Source: Fistularia commersonii (taxonomy: Eukaryota > Chordata > Actinopteri > Syngnathiformes > Fistulariidae). Taken from it: a DNA stretch of 64,000 bases. The translations under genes and the position numbers were made by a program. The stretch spans positions 12,174,501 through 12,238,500 of the forward strand of contig JBBMNZ010000019.1 of the NCBI GenBank assembly GCA_037954325.1. The letters are read 5' to 3'. Position 1 is the first letter of the stretch; every line of letters begins with the position of its first letter. Shown one piece after another: positions 11,409 through 26,300 of this stretch. The notes beneath the pieces were generated by a model. It was not told the origin of the DNA, ran no database searches, and saw only the letters and a list, made by a program, of their open reading frames with translations.

Positions 11409-14400
11409 CGGGGCGGTATCACCAGATCAAGGTGGAAATAATCACCGATCATCTGTGAAATCGAGATGAGAGACAGAGTCGGGAGGAGAAACGAGATGTT
11501 GGAGCGGCGTGCGTGCAAATCTTCCTCCACCTCACTTTCGGGAGAAGAAAGAGTGGGGAGGAGTATATAGAGCAATTTGGGATGAGATAAGAGGAAAATA
11601 GGGGGAGTGGGAGGGGGGGGGCAACGGCAAAGCTGGGAGAGCGGCAAGGGAGAGAAGGGATGAGTAATTGAGACAATGATCAGCAGTGATGGCGGGATGT
11701 GAAGCGCCAGAGGACAGGAGGGGGGGGGAGAAGAAGGGCGTCGCTCCGCCGCCCCCACTCAACATAAAGACAGGAGGAAGAGGTGGAGGAAGTGGAAAAA
11801 CTTAATCAATGAAATAATACCGCAGTCAACCTCAATCAGATGGCACAGCATTGGAGACAGGAAGAAGACTGCGCCCCCACCCGGGGGGGGAGGGGGGGGG
11901 GGTCCTGTTACCGAGGTGGGACCGGGCCAGGCCACAAATGTTTACAAAACATCTCACCCAAAACGGCTCAACTGGATCACACTGCATGTTACTCCTTGAG
12001 TCATGTTGCACCTTCAACAGGGTGACGTGACTTGGAGCAAAGTCGCACAAGACCGAACAAGAATTAAAAATAATCCGAATATGAGAGCGAGGGCAATGTG
12101 ACTCACTCTTCAGCCATATGATCAGAAACTTGAGCTTATTTTCTTGTTTTTTAAGCTGTTTTCCAACACAACGTACTAAGTGGGCTCCATTCTTAAAAAT
12201 GGACGCACGCTAACGGTTGTCTGAAGGACGGTAACGTTGAACGTTAAGCCTCGAAAACTCATCCGGGACCCGAATGCCTCGTCAGACGGTATCTCAGTCC
12301 CTCTTCTGGTTCTGGTTCTCTCTCTCTGTGAATCTACCTCACCTCATTGTTTTTTTTTTCTTCCTCCCACTCTTATTTCCTGGCCGTCCTGCTGGGGATT
12401 TCTGCAGCCTAACTCTCGCTCCGACATGAACGACGCAAATTTGTCTGCATGCTAATGTTGTTTCCCGAGCTGAGGACACAACTCACTTTTTTATCTCCTC
12501 TCAGACATTACGAGAATCCAAGTTATTGCTTAAAGAAATTGTCTGAAAATATTCTGAGGTGTTTCTAAATCATGATGTATCAGAATATTTTGCTTCCACA
12601 TTCAACACGAAGCGTCGGACTCGCCGTCACCTATCTATTCGAATTCTTCATTTAGTAATTACACGTTTTTAATTCAAGCAGTTATTTTGATACTTTGATA
12701 CTACAGACTTGTGCTAATTTATGATCATTTATGCCTAATTTTTGGGTAATGCCATGCAAATCTCAAGATTATTTCTTGCTAATTCCGAAGCTATTTATGC
12801 AGATATGTAAATGTGACTCACTGCTCGTGGCTTAAAAATCACAAGACAACGGGGGGATACACAGACACACGCATCACGCATATGTATATATCAGCCACAA
12901 ATCTATATCTTATCACCGCAGGTCATATTCTTTGGAATATTGAGTTTAACTTTTAAGATTATGACTTTGTGCTTATTTTAATGATTTGTAAAGCTCTGGT
13001 TAAAATCAAGTGGAAAACAAGATTTGTGTCCTCGGACTGATTTGGTTTTTCATGCATCCCCCCATAAATGCTTTCAGGGAGATCTGTCAGCCATAATGGT
13101 GTCAACAATTTAAAAAAACGTATACATGACAACAAAGTTTTGACGCTTTGCGATGACAAGCAATTACATTGTGTATTATCTGGGTTTTTATTTTCGGGCG
13201 GGGAGGTGGAATGTCAGGCCCACAGAGAGGGTTGCAGGAAATTGCCGCATGATTGCAAGTGTGATTAAATCTGATGTACACTCTCAAAACATCGTCCCAA
13301 TATTTCATGGCAATGAGCAGGCACTGTCGCAAAGGTCAAGTCATGCTGTTTTTATTTGATACAGGAGCCGTCCCTGCCGAAAACATCGCCGGCAATTCGA
13401 GCGAGGATGCTGGAAGAGATGAGACTCGAAGCGCTTGTAAGGGTTAACATGTTTTACTCGAAGATGACAGTATGCATAATGCACAGGGAGGAAGGAGGGA
13501 CTCGCCGTTTTCTCCCCCGGGGCCTCCTGGACGATTAATATCACTCACATTGCAGGTTTTTCTTTATGATAGGCGGGAAGGGGGCGGGTTTGCCTAAGTG
13601 CTCGCACATAAATACTTTATGTGAGGCAGAGATCAAAATACTGTGGTAGCTAGTTGCTACACGAGTCTTGGCTGGAACATCCCTACCGAAGTCAGTTGGA
13701 TTAAATGAAGCAAAAGATTGGGTGGAACAACAAACAGAATACACATAGCTCAAAGATGAACAAATCTTGTTCACTCGCCACCTCGGCGTCGGACCTGTGA
13801 TGGCCTGCGCCGTGTTAGCCGTACCGCGAGTGTTTTGGGATGGCGACAGCCATAGTCGCGAGTGCGAACACAAGTTGACAGACAAAAATTCAAATGGGTG
13901 TTTTGCTCCTAGTGCACTGGCATGCATACCTAAGCTGGAGTGATTTGAGTGTGTACGTGTGCTTGTGGCCGTGTGTGTGTGTGTGTGCAGAGTGTTTCCA
14001 TCTGTGTAAGTCAACCTTAAACCAATGTGTTGCTTCACAGCAGCTTTGCCTTTAAAATCCCTATTTTAGTTCCACTTGTTCCACTTTTGGAGCACCAACA
14101 GAAAATCTACCGGCCAACTAAGTTTGTAACTTGGGTGGACTGGAAAAGCTGTGTCTGTGTGTGTGTCTGTGTGTGTGTGTGTGTGTGAGTGGGTGCAGGG
14201 AGGCCTCAGGGGTAAAATTTACCATTGCCTTCCTGTTTAAATTTGTACCCCTCACTCTTCAGAGGTCTTCTGAGCTCTAAGTGTGTCATCTAGATGATGG
14301 AGAGCATATCACCTGATCTGCTTTCCCTTGAGGCGAAGCTGAAGGATTCATTCTTTCACTCCTTCTCCACATCCCATATCACCCTTTAACACCTCCCTGC

Positions 14401-16608
14401 CTCCCAAAAAAAGGAAAAAAAAAAAAAAAAAGAGAAAAAAAAATAACCTCTCCTGGATCTCACCAATGAAATTTCCTGTAACTAAAAACGTCTTCATAAA
14501 TCTCCTGGCGCTTTTATAACCTGGCTGTGACGCATTAACGAAGCTATCACAAACCATTACCTCGCCACGGTGGCAAGGAGGAGAAAAGGCATTAAGTTGT
14601 GTACTGAAACAGAACCAGCTTTATTTTAGCTTTCCCCCCCTTCAGAAAATAAAATAAATAAATAAATAAACTCTTCAGCGGAGTATTATTTTCACTCGCA
14701 TTCCACCTCCAAACACCGCCACTTCTTCCATCGCAGCATTTTTTCCAAACTTATTTCTGCAAAGGGTGCAGGATTTCTTTTCTATTGTTGCAGACAAAGG
14801 TCCTCTGTGGATGGTGTTGTGGTAGCACTTGATCCATGATCGGGACCCGGCAACAAACAAGTAGAAAAGACAGACGCCCAATGTTTGGCGCCTCGGTCAT
14901 CAAAACAGGATGGTATGTGTGTGCGGTCGGGAGAGACAGAGAGAGAATGACATGCGTGTCAATAGAGGAAATGCAAGAGAGCGGAAAATATGTGTGATAG
15001 AATCTTGATGGGTTTCGTTTTGGGCTTTTTGGTTTGTGTTTTTTTTTTTGTTTTTTTTTTTGTTTTTTTTTATCTAGTTTGAATCAAACTGCCAGATTTT
15101 TTTTTACTTCCCTGAAAGTTAAAAAGGTCACCGTGGCTCCCATTACCATTTTTGAAGTTGTTTTCTTCTTTTGATTTGTTTCAACATGAATAACTAAAAA
15201 ACAATGGCAATTCATTCTGGATGATATATCACTGTATATCCAATTTCTTCCTGTGATCAATTGTGGTTGCCTGCCAACAGGGATAAGAGAGTGGGAAACA
15301 CGCCAAATATATAATTTCAATTAATTACCTTGAAAATGAAATCTTGGAAACCAATTTAGAGCATTATTTGAAATCAGCAAAAAAGGGGCCTAGAGGTAGG
15401 AGATTATAAGCCCTCCCAAAAAGTTTTTTTTTTAGTGCTGTGTTAAGTGTCAGACATTTAATTGTCCAAGGGGATACTGTGATGATTTTTATTATCAAAA
15501 AAAAAAATCTAATTTGAATTATAATATTTTTTTGCTGTTTCAACATCCACCCTGCCCAGCAGTGAAAGTCGCTTATCTACCTAAAGTGTATTATGAAATT
15601 AGAACCGCATTTCTCATTTCTGCTCGCTACACAATTGGATGATTTCTGATGGAAATCATTTGTATTCCATGATAATTTGATTTTGTAGGTATGCCATTTT
15701 AGTCAAAAGCTTGGGTGGGAATTAATTCAATTGTTTGCATCTAACCTGTTTCTTCACAAGCCTTGCCGCATGAGTCTGTGCGAATGGGACTGACTGTTTG
15801 GAGCCAAGTCATGGTCACAGGTTAAAAATCACATGGAATGTCACATGCTGACCAAAACACACACACACACACACACACAAATTAATTCTAGAGGGGAATC
15901 TCACGCAAGCAGCCAGTTTCACACATGCCTACACAGGGGACACAGAGGAAAAATGATCTCAGTGTCTTTGCTTGTGTGCAGCTGGTCGTCATGTCAATTT
16001 AAGTCAAGCTGTCCGTCCATGTTCCTGTCTTTCAGCGACCCAGTGCGTTCGACGTCGGGGCAACGTGAGTCAACTTCCAGTCCCATCAACACAGAATGAA
16101 CCGGAACACGGCGCAGAAAGTTCCGCCTTAAGAGTAGAAAACAGGCCCGCTGGTGACGGGGACTCTCCTGAATCAGACAAACAAACACGGGACGGCACCG
16201 AGACGGATGGTTTGATTGCTCGTGACATATTTACTGCCATCTTATGGTTTATTTCTGAGGTGGCAGTAAAGAAAAACAAACACAAAAACATTGCTGGAGG
16301 CCTGGAAAAGCTTGGTGCTTTCTGTCACATCGTTGTTTCCCTTCAACTAAATCCATATCATGATTTATGAGACAGCTCTGCTAGTGCCATACTAATCCAG
16401 TAGGGTGCTGTCATAGTAACTGTGACCTTGCTTGTGCATTCCTCTACATCTAATGTTTTATATATGTGTGCAAAGGTCATGAATCAGTCAATGTGAGTGT
16501 GTGTGTGCGTATGTGGATGAGATAGTGTTCAGTTAATCATCTTGGTGCATTAATAAAAAATGTGTGCACATCTCCCTTAAAGCTGCTTACAGCCTCCATA
16601 AGAGGTCC

Positions 16609-16669
16609 ATATATATTTATATATATATATATAAAATATACTGTATATATAACAAATATATATATATGT
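16609..16669. repeat. AT dinucleotide tract, self-complementary
   Basis: Interrupted TA repeat with ACTGTATATATAAC in the middle. The two halves can pair as a hairpin. Confidence 0.85.
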
Positions 16670-17091
16670 GGGGTTGGAGGGTTGGAGAACAGGCCATGGT
16701 ATATTGAGGTTATCAGCATAAACACAGAGGTGGATTTCATCCCATCCGTTCTCACATTAATGAAATGATGAGAAACAAATCGTTGCCAAGCGAAGGTAAT
16801 CAGTCCTGGCCAAATAAATACGACTATCCGAGCGTAGACGTGCATAATGGACCAAAAGAAACAGTGGGGCACAAAGCAAGGGACAGGGGTGGAAAGAAAA
16901 AAAAAAAGGAAAGAAAAAGAAAAGAAGGAGCAGGGCCATTAAAAAGAAGTCTAGTGACTGGGCGGATGAGCCTTGTGTAATGTTAGTAAAGTGCTAGCCA
17001 TGTAGGACAGTCACGACCAATGTTCCTTACAACTGGGTCAATGTTCCCATCCTGGGGCAGCGAGGGCATTGTGCGTGTATGTGTTTGTGTA

Positions 17092-17093
<2 letters not shown>

Positions 17094-17132
<39 letters not shown>
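17094..17132. repeat. TG microsatellite
   Basis: About 18 TG units, preceded by imperfect TGTATG units. Confidence 0.95.
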
Positions 17133-17133
<1 letters not shown>

Positions 17134-20100
17134 TATTTGTGTGTGGGTCGAGTATCTGATATGTTAACTTTCACTAACCTGCTCCAAACTACTATCCCTG
17201 CAGTCCCTGTCAAGTGCAGCTCTGAGTGGACCTTGTTGCATATTGAATGAATACTTCAATGACTACTTATCAGCGAATCCCTGAGTGACTTCTTCAGCAC
17301 TGATTTATTTTCCCAAGGCTTTTAAAAGGCATGAAAAGCCTTTTAAGATGCAGCTCGGTATGAAACACACTCCCAGCGCCGGCAGGCCAGCAGAGAGGAG
17401 GCTGAGGTAACAGAGTGCCGTGGTCCCGTGTGACTCGGATATTTCCCGGTGCCAGCTAAGATGGCAATCTCTCCATGTGTGGGAATGGTCTGCTGGTGTG
17501 AGGCCATGACTGTCCCTCCTATTACGTGCGCATGTGGGTAACCATTCTCCATTATATCGGCCGCTAGATTGGAGGCCTGGAGAAATGGGTCAACGCCAGC
17601 CTCACCGTCCCTCCAGTGTCTCTCTTGCTTTTGGTTCTTGTTTTTTTTTTTTTTTTTTTTTCTTCCCCAGTCCCTCTTATTCCCAAGCCGCTCCCGGAAT
17701 AAAAATCGAAACACCTCCGGTTGTCCACCCCCCCCCTCCCTCGGTGACCTGGATCTGGGTTAAACTCACAAAGTCCGTCCGTCGCTCGCACCTTCCTTCT
17801 CTGATTGTTTTCTGCATAACCAACCAAACTCTTGCGTTTTTGTAACCCTGGATCAGATGCTCCGAGGAGAAAATAAGACTAATTTGCGAAATAAACAAGA
17901 TGAGCTCCCATGTGTGGTGAGACATTTGCTGTCTCTTGACATTTAAAGAAGCCATGAGCTGTTTTGAAGTGTTATGATTAGCAATGATGCTGATGTACAA
18001 ATCTGCCATGTTGTCAGTCTCGATGCCGAACTAATAAAAATAATAAGTCACTGTGAAATGTCTCATTAAAAATCCTGTTCCTCTGTTCGGTGTTGTGAGG
18101 CTTAATGCGACCCTTTTCAAGCGCACGTGCCGCAAAAAACAGTCGGCGGGGTCGATGCCACACAAAGTAATAGGAGGCGTTAGTTATGACTAATAGGACC
18201 AGAGGGATGTCCCGCTCTCTTACATGAAGCCCTCCATCATTCATCCGCTTGTCTTTTTTGGGCCAGTAATTCAGCTCCTCCACACTTTATCCATGACATC
18301 CCATAATGGCTACGCGACCCACCCACCCACCCACAAAAAAAAAAAAAAAAAACCCAAGTGCTCACACATTCGCGCTTACACACAAAAGGGAGGAGCACTT
18401 ACACACCTGCGAGAGCGCACAATCCCTAAATAAAAATCTCACAGTCTCACATTACGCTGATATACTGTCTCAATTTAGGCGTGAATTCTGTGCAGCGAAG
18501 AGTAAAACAGTCGACGCCTAACTTCCAGTGTCACATCTCCTGTCACTTTGTCACACTTTCATCACACGGGGGGAGGGGAGGGGGATCTGTCTGTTGCGGC
18601 AATCGCTCTCTCTTGCTCCTCGACAACATTTCCCTCTCCCTCTCCTTTCAATTACAGCCTTTATGTTCCCAGCCTTCCCGCCGTCCACCTCTTTGTGCGC
18701 CTTCCTCTCAGGCAGAACTGTGACATTGTCTGTCATTGCAGGATTACAGCGTTGGCGGCAAGCCACAAACATGCTCAAGACGCGGAGGAGGCGACCCTCG
18801 CCGCATGTGTCCCACTCCGCCACGGGATATGAACCCTTTCCCGACTCAAAAAAAAAACAACCGATGAAACACTGAGTATATATCTGAGGTGGAATCTTCC
18901 TGCTGGAAAGGAGAGCTGTCAGGTTTCTTTATTGTTATAAGTGACTTTGAGTCAACTTTTTAGCTGATGGTGAGTTTTTGATTTTATTGGAAAAAAATCG
19001 GTACAATATCGCTTCAATATTATACCGAGAATATGGTTTGACCCCTTCGGTTATTGAATCCTCCTTCGACTATTTTTGGATACATTAACTCGGCGACATA
19101 ATGCGATATTATTTCGTGCACTGTTTTTAGAATCAAAACAAATTCGTAGGATTCAATGTTTCCGCTTAAGTCGAAGCATGACAGAGTTGATGAAACTGTT
19201 TGAAACACACACTTTGAAGATGCACCACGTCTATCATATTGAGGGACAACACTGCCTGTTGTCATTACTCACAAAAAAAAAACCTACAGACAAGGCAAAG
19301 TTATTTTAAGATTAGTTAAAAAAAAAAAAACGCTTGAAAATGTGCAGTTATATGTAGGTTATGTGTCGTTTGGTAAATTAGCAATTGGGAAAATTGAGTT
19401 GCTGGAGGGGGAGAAGATTCTCAGCCGAAGGACAAAAGTCTGGTGGAATGGGAAGGAAGGAGGGATGCAAAAAAAAAAAAAAAAAAGAGGGAACTGGGTC
19501 AGTGGTCTGAAGGGACAAACGCGACAACGATCTGTGACATGTAGCAGGAGAGAAAGAAAGTGAAAGCAAGTGGGAAGATGGCGGCGGCAATGGGGCGGGG
19601 GGGGGGGGTTCTAAATTAAGAAAGAAGGAAGAAGGGTGTGAGGGAGGAGGAGAAGAAAGTGAGGGTGGAAATGTGAGAGAAAAGACGGGGGGGGAGGAAA
19701 GATCTGCGGGAGGCGGGAGCTGTTAGATAAAAGGGCCTCATAAATGTCACTTTTCTGGGCAATATTAATGGCAAATGTCAGACTCTAAACTTACCAGAGG
19801 TGAGGACCTCTGAATACTCACAAACACATGCATGGCTGCGCAGACACACACACACATTTATTTCTGAAAGGAGGCAGTGACAGGGTGGGTTTCGCAAAAT
19901 GGCAGAGAAGCTGTACATCTTAAAGATTGTAATTACACATAACTGTCAGTCTAATTAAGGCTTTTAATGAACTCCAGGGGAGCAGAGAAAGGACAAAAAG
20001 CCACAGCCACTGAGTGTTTGCTCCGACAATTCCTCAAACCTCAAAACCCGGCGAATCACATGGTCTGACCCTTAACGCGGCCTAAAAGACACTCTTTGTG

Positions 20101-20619
20101 TCGTTTACCTGTGGCGAAAGACGCACGCGTTATCGCTGTTACCTAAAGCTTTTCACGGTCAAAACAAATGTTTTTATTGTGATACTTTGCATAGTAAATC
20201 AGCACCTGGATGCCAGGTACCCTGTACCGCCTATCCCTCTAAAATTTGCATGCGTGAAAACTATTTTCTCCCCGGATATCAGAGGCTCCAGCCCAATACT
20301 ACAGGATAAGTGACGTAGATAATCAATCAATCAATTAATGTTTTCAGACACAGTAACACATTTTTTACAAATTCTTAACGCTCTTGACGCTTCAGATGCC
20401 AATAGCGAAGAAGCTACATTGTGTAGAGATAGCATTGGAGGGTTGGAGCGTGACTAAGAATGATACTATCACGACCATGATGCTATCGCTATCGCGATAT
20501 CACTATCCCCCCTGGGATTGGCAACAGACAGGGTACATCCACCAGTTGAACACAAGGGCACATATAATGTGACATGCATCCATTCAATCTCTCACTCACA
20601 TGTCTGGCCGATTCGGGTC

Positions 20620-20757
20620 TCAAATGAACATCATATTTTCTTTTAAGCGCCGGAGAAACCCTGAGAAAACCCACACACGGAAAAAATCCCCCTGTTGGAA
20701 ATGAAGCCGGTGACCTTCTTGCTGTGAGGAGGAAGCGCAAACCACTGCACCAATAAC
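20620..20757 (-). repeat. SINE-like dispersed repeat, head fragment, minus
   Basis: The minus strand reads GTGCAGTGGTTTGCGCTTCC, then CACAGCAAGAAGGTCACCGG, then a decayed GTGTGTGGGTTTTCTCAGGG. This is the same family and region as the heads at 1500-1655 and 52463. The 3' half is missing. Confidence 0.75.
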
Positions 20758-21355
20758 TGAAAAAAATATATATTAAGATATGTGCCAGAAGTGTCCTCTG
20801 ACAAAGGTGCAGAGGATGTTTGCTGCTAAGTGGCAAGCTCACTTTCATTCCAGTCAGAGGACTTGCAGTTCTCCTGCAGAGGGCCTTGGAGCTTCGATCT
20901 CAAAGAAGTACACAAGACGGCCATAATTGTGGCGGTGCCGTTCAAGTTTTTCATCATCTTCGACTCCTGCCACAGCCATCGGTGTCTGATAAACACAGCA
21001 GCCCTTAATTAGAAGCGGTGTCTTTGAAGCTTTGTGCACGCTGTTGGTTACGGGTAAATAAGAATACGGGGCACGGGCACAGCACTGGGGTTTGGCCGCT
21101 ATTGAGGAGGTACTTGGGAAGTAAAAAAAAATAAATGAAAGAAGATCTTCCTTATGTAACACCAGGGGAAAATTGATATCAGTATTTTTGAGCTTTTATA
21201 AACACGTTGCTTGTTTGTGTGTGTGATAATTGATGCACTTAATAAAGGACATGCATACAAACATCAAGCCAGTCAAACATTTTAATGAGCCTGTGCTGCT
21301 TTCAGGTCCAACATCTCATGCTTGCATATTTGCAAGGGTCAATTCATCTCCCGTT

Positions 21356-21358
<3 letters not shown>

Positions 21359-21408
<50 letters not shown>

Positions 21409-21414
21409 ACACAC
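21359..21414. repeat. CA microsatellite
   Basis: About 27 AC units with one ACAT interruption. Confidence 0.97.
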
Positions 21415-22673
21415 CTAATTAATTCTGCCCAGGCGTCTGTGTTGATAAAGTGTTTAAGTCCTGCCCACTCCAGAAGCGTGACTGGACTCATAGGAGAGAC
21501 CTTTGAATCAATTGGATTTGCCATTAAGAGAAACTTTTATTTAAGATTTAACAAAAGTTCACAAGCTAGGGCCGCTACGCAATATACATCATTAAGCTCG
21601 GTGGCTAAAACCTTTGGCTACAATTTCCTTTTGGCTTCACAGGTAGAGAAAAATAACTTGGACTTAAAGACTGGAAAAATGTCGATGTGTCCTGCCGATA
21701 AAGAGCGATAGCCAAAATCGAGCGGCGTCTGAAATCAAACGAGGCCAGAGTTTGGGTGGGCGAGCTCAGTCATGTATAATAATGGCTGAAAGTACATCCT
21801 CTGTTGCAGGCCAGTTCAGCCAAATTACAACATTTTCCACTTAGCTCAGGGGGGAAACTGCTGCCAAGCCGAACATGCGCGAGCGTTGTCAAGTCACCAA
21901 TCTGTTCCACTGGATGTACCTGGACAACCGGCCACCTGGGATGGAGGTGTTTTTCTCCACCAGCTCACTGGTATTTGGTGAGGAGTATTTCTGAGATAAT
22001 GGCCTCACTGGTCTCTTCGCTAGTCATGTAATCTGTGACGGTTACTATTCAAATAATCCTGTCAGTTATTGGGTTCCAAAATCAATGCACGTGCCACATA
22101 TCCAAGTGTTCTTTTGGGGAAACATATACGTATATATAAATGGAGAGTGGTGGAACCGAATACTTTACACAAACAGAAACTAAGTAAAGTCACACATTAC
22201 TTTTCATACGTTGATTCTTTGAGTGACGCTGTCTTTCAGCCGTGACTAGACTAGCTGTCAAATGCGATTTTTCAGTACAAAATATTTCTCTTGTATCAGG
22301 ATATGCTTTTTGACGTTCAGTGATATTTCAAGTTGTCGAACCACTCGAAATCCAGCTTCTCCTAAATGATTAATAGCCCTTTGCTCCTTAAATAAAACTT
22401 TTCCCTAGTATAAAGTGTCTCTCTTACATACACAGGCACACCTGAATTCTTACTGCTGTATCTACCAAATCCTTCTGTTACTAATACCATTATTATTTTA
22501 CTCTCCAACAATAACCCCCCACCCACCCACCCACCCGTTTAAGGTTCCAACTCACAGATCAAGAACCAGTGGAGTTATAGAAAACAGTATTTTCTTTCTC
22601 CCACAAAATTCCCGCTGTCATTAAATGCCAATCCTTCAACCCACGGCTATGTCACATACTGTAGGTACTGCGC

Positions 22674-22721
22674 GCACACACACACACACAGACACACACG
22701 CACACACACGTACACACACAG
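22674..22721. repeat. imperfect CA microsatellite
   Basis: AC units interrupted by CAGAC, ACGC and CGTA. Confidence 0.9.
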
Positions 22722-22918
22722 AAGTACTTTAAAAACCTGGCTCAGTTTTGTGTATAAATTCACCAGCCAAGACTCGGCTATAACACCATCCTGACGAGCA
22801 TGTAGGTCCTTCTAATGGATCAACACTGTTGCAGTACAATGCGCCAGTGTGTATGCTGCTTGCCTTAAATGTCCTTGAACCATGACTGTGATACATGAAT
22901 ACTGAGTCATGTGTATAC

Positions 22919-22978
<60 letters not shown>
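22919..22978. repeat. TG microsatellite
   Basis: About 29 perfect GT units. Confidence 0.97.
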
Positions 22979-22979
<1 letters not shown>

Positions 22980-23277
22980 CCCGCGTCCTTTATATTATAT
23001 ACTTACGCCTATACAAGCGTATACAGTGGAATTCAGAAATGTTTAACTAATCTTCAGCAGTGCTGCCTGCTTTCTCTTCCTCACTGCCATTATTGTTTCC
23101 AAAAGAGGGAAGCAAAGGAAACACACACACACACAGCAAACATGAGAGCCAGTCAGCCGAAATAATACATCTTGACATCTGTGCCTGCATACTGCTTGAG
23201 GGAGAGAGAAAGTGGAAAGAAGAAGGGTGAAATATGAAGGGTAAAATGATGGACAGCAGAAAGCACAGGGCAATTAT

Positions 23278-23281
<4 letters not shown>

Positions 23282-23349
<68 letters not shown>

Positions 23350-23360
23350 GGTGGGGGGTG
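23282..23360 (+). repeat. TG microsatellite running into G-rich (GGGT)n
   Basis: About 29 TG units run straight into GGGTGGGTGGGTGGGGGGTG (23341-23360), which fits a four-run G-quadruplex motif on the plus strand. Confidence 0.95.
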
Positions 23361-26300
23361 CGTGTCTGCATGTGTGTCTGCATGTGAGCAACAGTAAGAG
23401 AAAGTGAGTGATGACAGTTGTGTTTGTTTAGCTCCTCTATGATTAAAGCAGCCTGCTAGAAGCTGTGTGCTTGGCAATATGGGGATCTGTCTGTTTTCAT
23501 GGTGTGTGTGTGTGGTTGTGTGCGTGTGAGCGCGTGTGTCTGTGTGCTTGCATGCATACGCGCGCGTGCATGCTTTTACTTGTCTCCACTTCTCGGAACT
23601 GTAAGTGTGTTTGCACAGTCTGCCTTAAGCTTAGGTGGCTGTGTGTGTGTGTGTGTTGTCTTATTTGAACATCATGAGAGTATCTTGGATGTTGACACAT
23701 ACAGGTTGCTTGCATCTCCGCCCTAAATGTGTGTTTTAACATCTAATCTCTGAGTTTGCCTAAGTGAAACCATCCTAGGATTTCGGGTGCAAGCGAGACT
23801 GGAAAAACCTGTGTGCGTTGGGGAGGGGGGGTTGCCCGCTTGTCTGTGTGAAGTTCATTAGGTTTGTTTGCATTCTCTTCTGTTTGATTTAAGTTTATTT
23901 CAACTGGCAACTGCAAGATATCGGTCTGTCTGTCGGTTTCTGACACCCTCATTTTCAAGTTCAACAAGCTTTATTAACAGATAAGATCCTTCTCACACTG
24001 CCGGAGTAAAAGTACAAATACCAAAGTCTGTCATGGCAGATAAAAACAAACGGTAATTGTAAATTGCACTAAAGTTCACCGCAGCATTACAATCTGTCAG
24101 AAATATTTCACACATGTACACCTGTTATAACAAAGTAACTGAGGGATTTTAGAATTGGTTTGACAATAAACAACACATTCAATACAAAGAGTCACTGAGC
24201 CTTAAAATAAAGGCTCGTGTTCAGTCAAGGCGTTGTCGGGGAAGACACGAAGCCAAACCCTCTATTGACAGTAAAGATAAATTGATTGATTGCTTCTTAG
24301 GATTCTGAGGCCGGAAAAACACGGAGTCCAGTTTTGAGGCACCACCGCCAGGAGGGTCGTTTACAGACCGGGCCATATGGAAAATAATAAATATAAACGT
24401 TTACTACCCGAGCAATAATCTGAAATTAATTCACAAATTCCAATTTTTAAAAGTTATTTCTTGCAGACGGTTTTGCATTCCAGTTGCTTTACCGACTTTT
24501 GGTCGATACCTTGCGAGTTATTTCATTTTCTTTTAGTTTTTGTCAAGGTCTTTTTACTGACCTTTTTTTTTGTTGCTCAAATTATCATTTTCAGTGAGTC
24601 TCTTGCTGCTTTTAAGGTAATCTTTCAAAGTGCTAATTAGCCATGTACATTGAAATGGAAGCATCCGATAAATATTCAGAGAGAAATTGCAAACTGAATA
24701 AATGCGAAAAGGATTTTAAAAACTCCCATATTTACCAGACGATGATTAGTTAGATTAACATCTTCCCGAGCAATATCAACACGATTTATTTTCATGTAAT
24801 TTACATCTCAGCCAAATACGGTGTTCCTAAAATAGTGATAAATTAATGACAGAAAAAAAATCAGAGGCAAAGCAGCATCATTTATTAGCAAGAGCTGATC
24901 ATTTCTGATTTGCCGATGAGTCTGACGCCAACATCTGATTAAAATACTCAGTTTTGCCTCAATCTCAAATAACCTATAGCTTTCATTTTCTGATTTCATC
25001 TTTTGGTTCATGCATGAAATTTGCTTGTGGAAAACTATTTTCTCTCCATATATCTGATGGCGAGAGGAGTGCATGCACCTCTGCACCGCTCGCTTTTTCA
25101 TGCAGCCTTGACTCAAAGCGGGGAACAGGCGAGAGTGGAGCATCTAAAAGGGTAAAAGAGTGCGTGGTGCGGAGGGAGTCGCAGACAGAGTGACATCCAT
25201 GCAGAATGACAGAAACAGCGACTGTGAAAGATCCGGGGCAAGAGAAAGCGAGTTACTCACCTGACTGAAACTTTTAACAGGGTCAAGTGTGGGGTTGTGG
25301 TGTAAAAACAGCCCAGGCTAATTCACATTCTAAATGTGCCACTCACATATTTTTACTCAACAGCACACACTCCTCCCAAAGGATCAAAAGCCCACTACTC
25401 CTACCTCCAAGGACTGCTCGCAGTTCTTTTAAAAGCCTCGGTTGCAAAAAAAAAAAAAAAGCAGCGGCATGCCAAAACACAGCAGATGGGAGACATTTTC
25501 CCTTGACTGACTGACAAACCTCACATAACAGGAAGTGATTTGGTGAAAATGTAAGTATTGATATAAGTGATGTACTCTGGGAGCAAAACAGAGTGCACTT
25601 CAGTGTCTTCAAAGAAGAGCACTTGGCTAAAAATATCAGTTTCGTATTAAGACTGGTTGGGGGGAGAAAAAAAAAAGAAAGAATGAATGAAACATACCAC
25701 TGCGGCAAACGTGACAGTCATATTAGAGTCTCATATAATGTGCCACTCCAAAATAAACGGTGTCTAATTTGTCGCACCGTGTCATATTTGCGGCTCGCGC
25801 AGCCTTTTCTTCCCGACGCCCAAACTTCTTTGATTACTTTATCGGTAATCCATTTAAAACGGAGCGCTCCGAGTGTAGTAAATCTGTCCTGTTGCTCTAA
25901 TCTCCAATTCATCGCACAGTTGCTAATTACACTCCCAAAATAACAAACCTGGAATAACTTGCGTTCTTTACGGCGAGAACTGGGCCAAATGCTTGCTATC
26001 AAAAGGTTTATGGCACGCGTGTGAATCACAGAAGACTCACAAACTGCCCCGTTTGCCCTTTTATACTGTAAAACTCGAATAAAAACAAGACTTTCCTCTT
26101 AATTAAAGCTTTAAATAATTTGAAATGGACCTGGTGTATCTAATAGTGCTTTTTTGGCAAGGTCAGGCTTGTAACAGTTCTTAAATCTTCAAAAGGGACA
26201 AACCTGGATAAATAGAGGTTAAACCAATAAAACAGACTGGGCTTTCTCCCTTAAACCTTGTCTTTGCCTCCAGTCGGCCGGCCTCCAGAGGCTAAGACGG

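Noticed and set aside
17322..17347. Short hairpin AAGGCTTTTAAAAGGC with AAAAGCCTTTTAAG as a possible small RNA
   Set aside because: The arms are short, AT-rich and self-complementary, and do not resemble a miRNA precursor.
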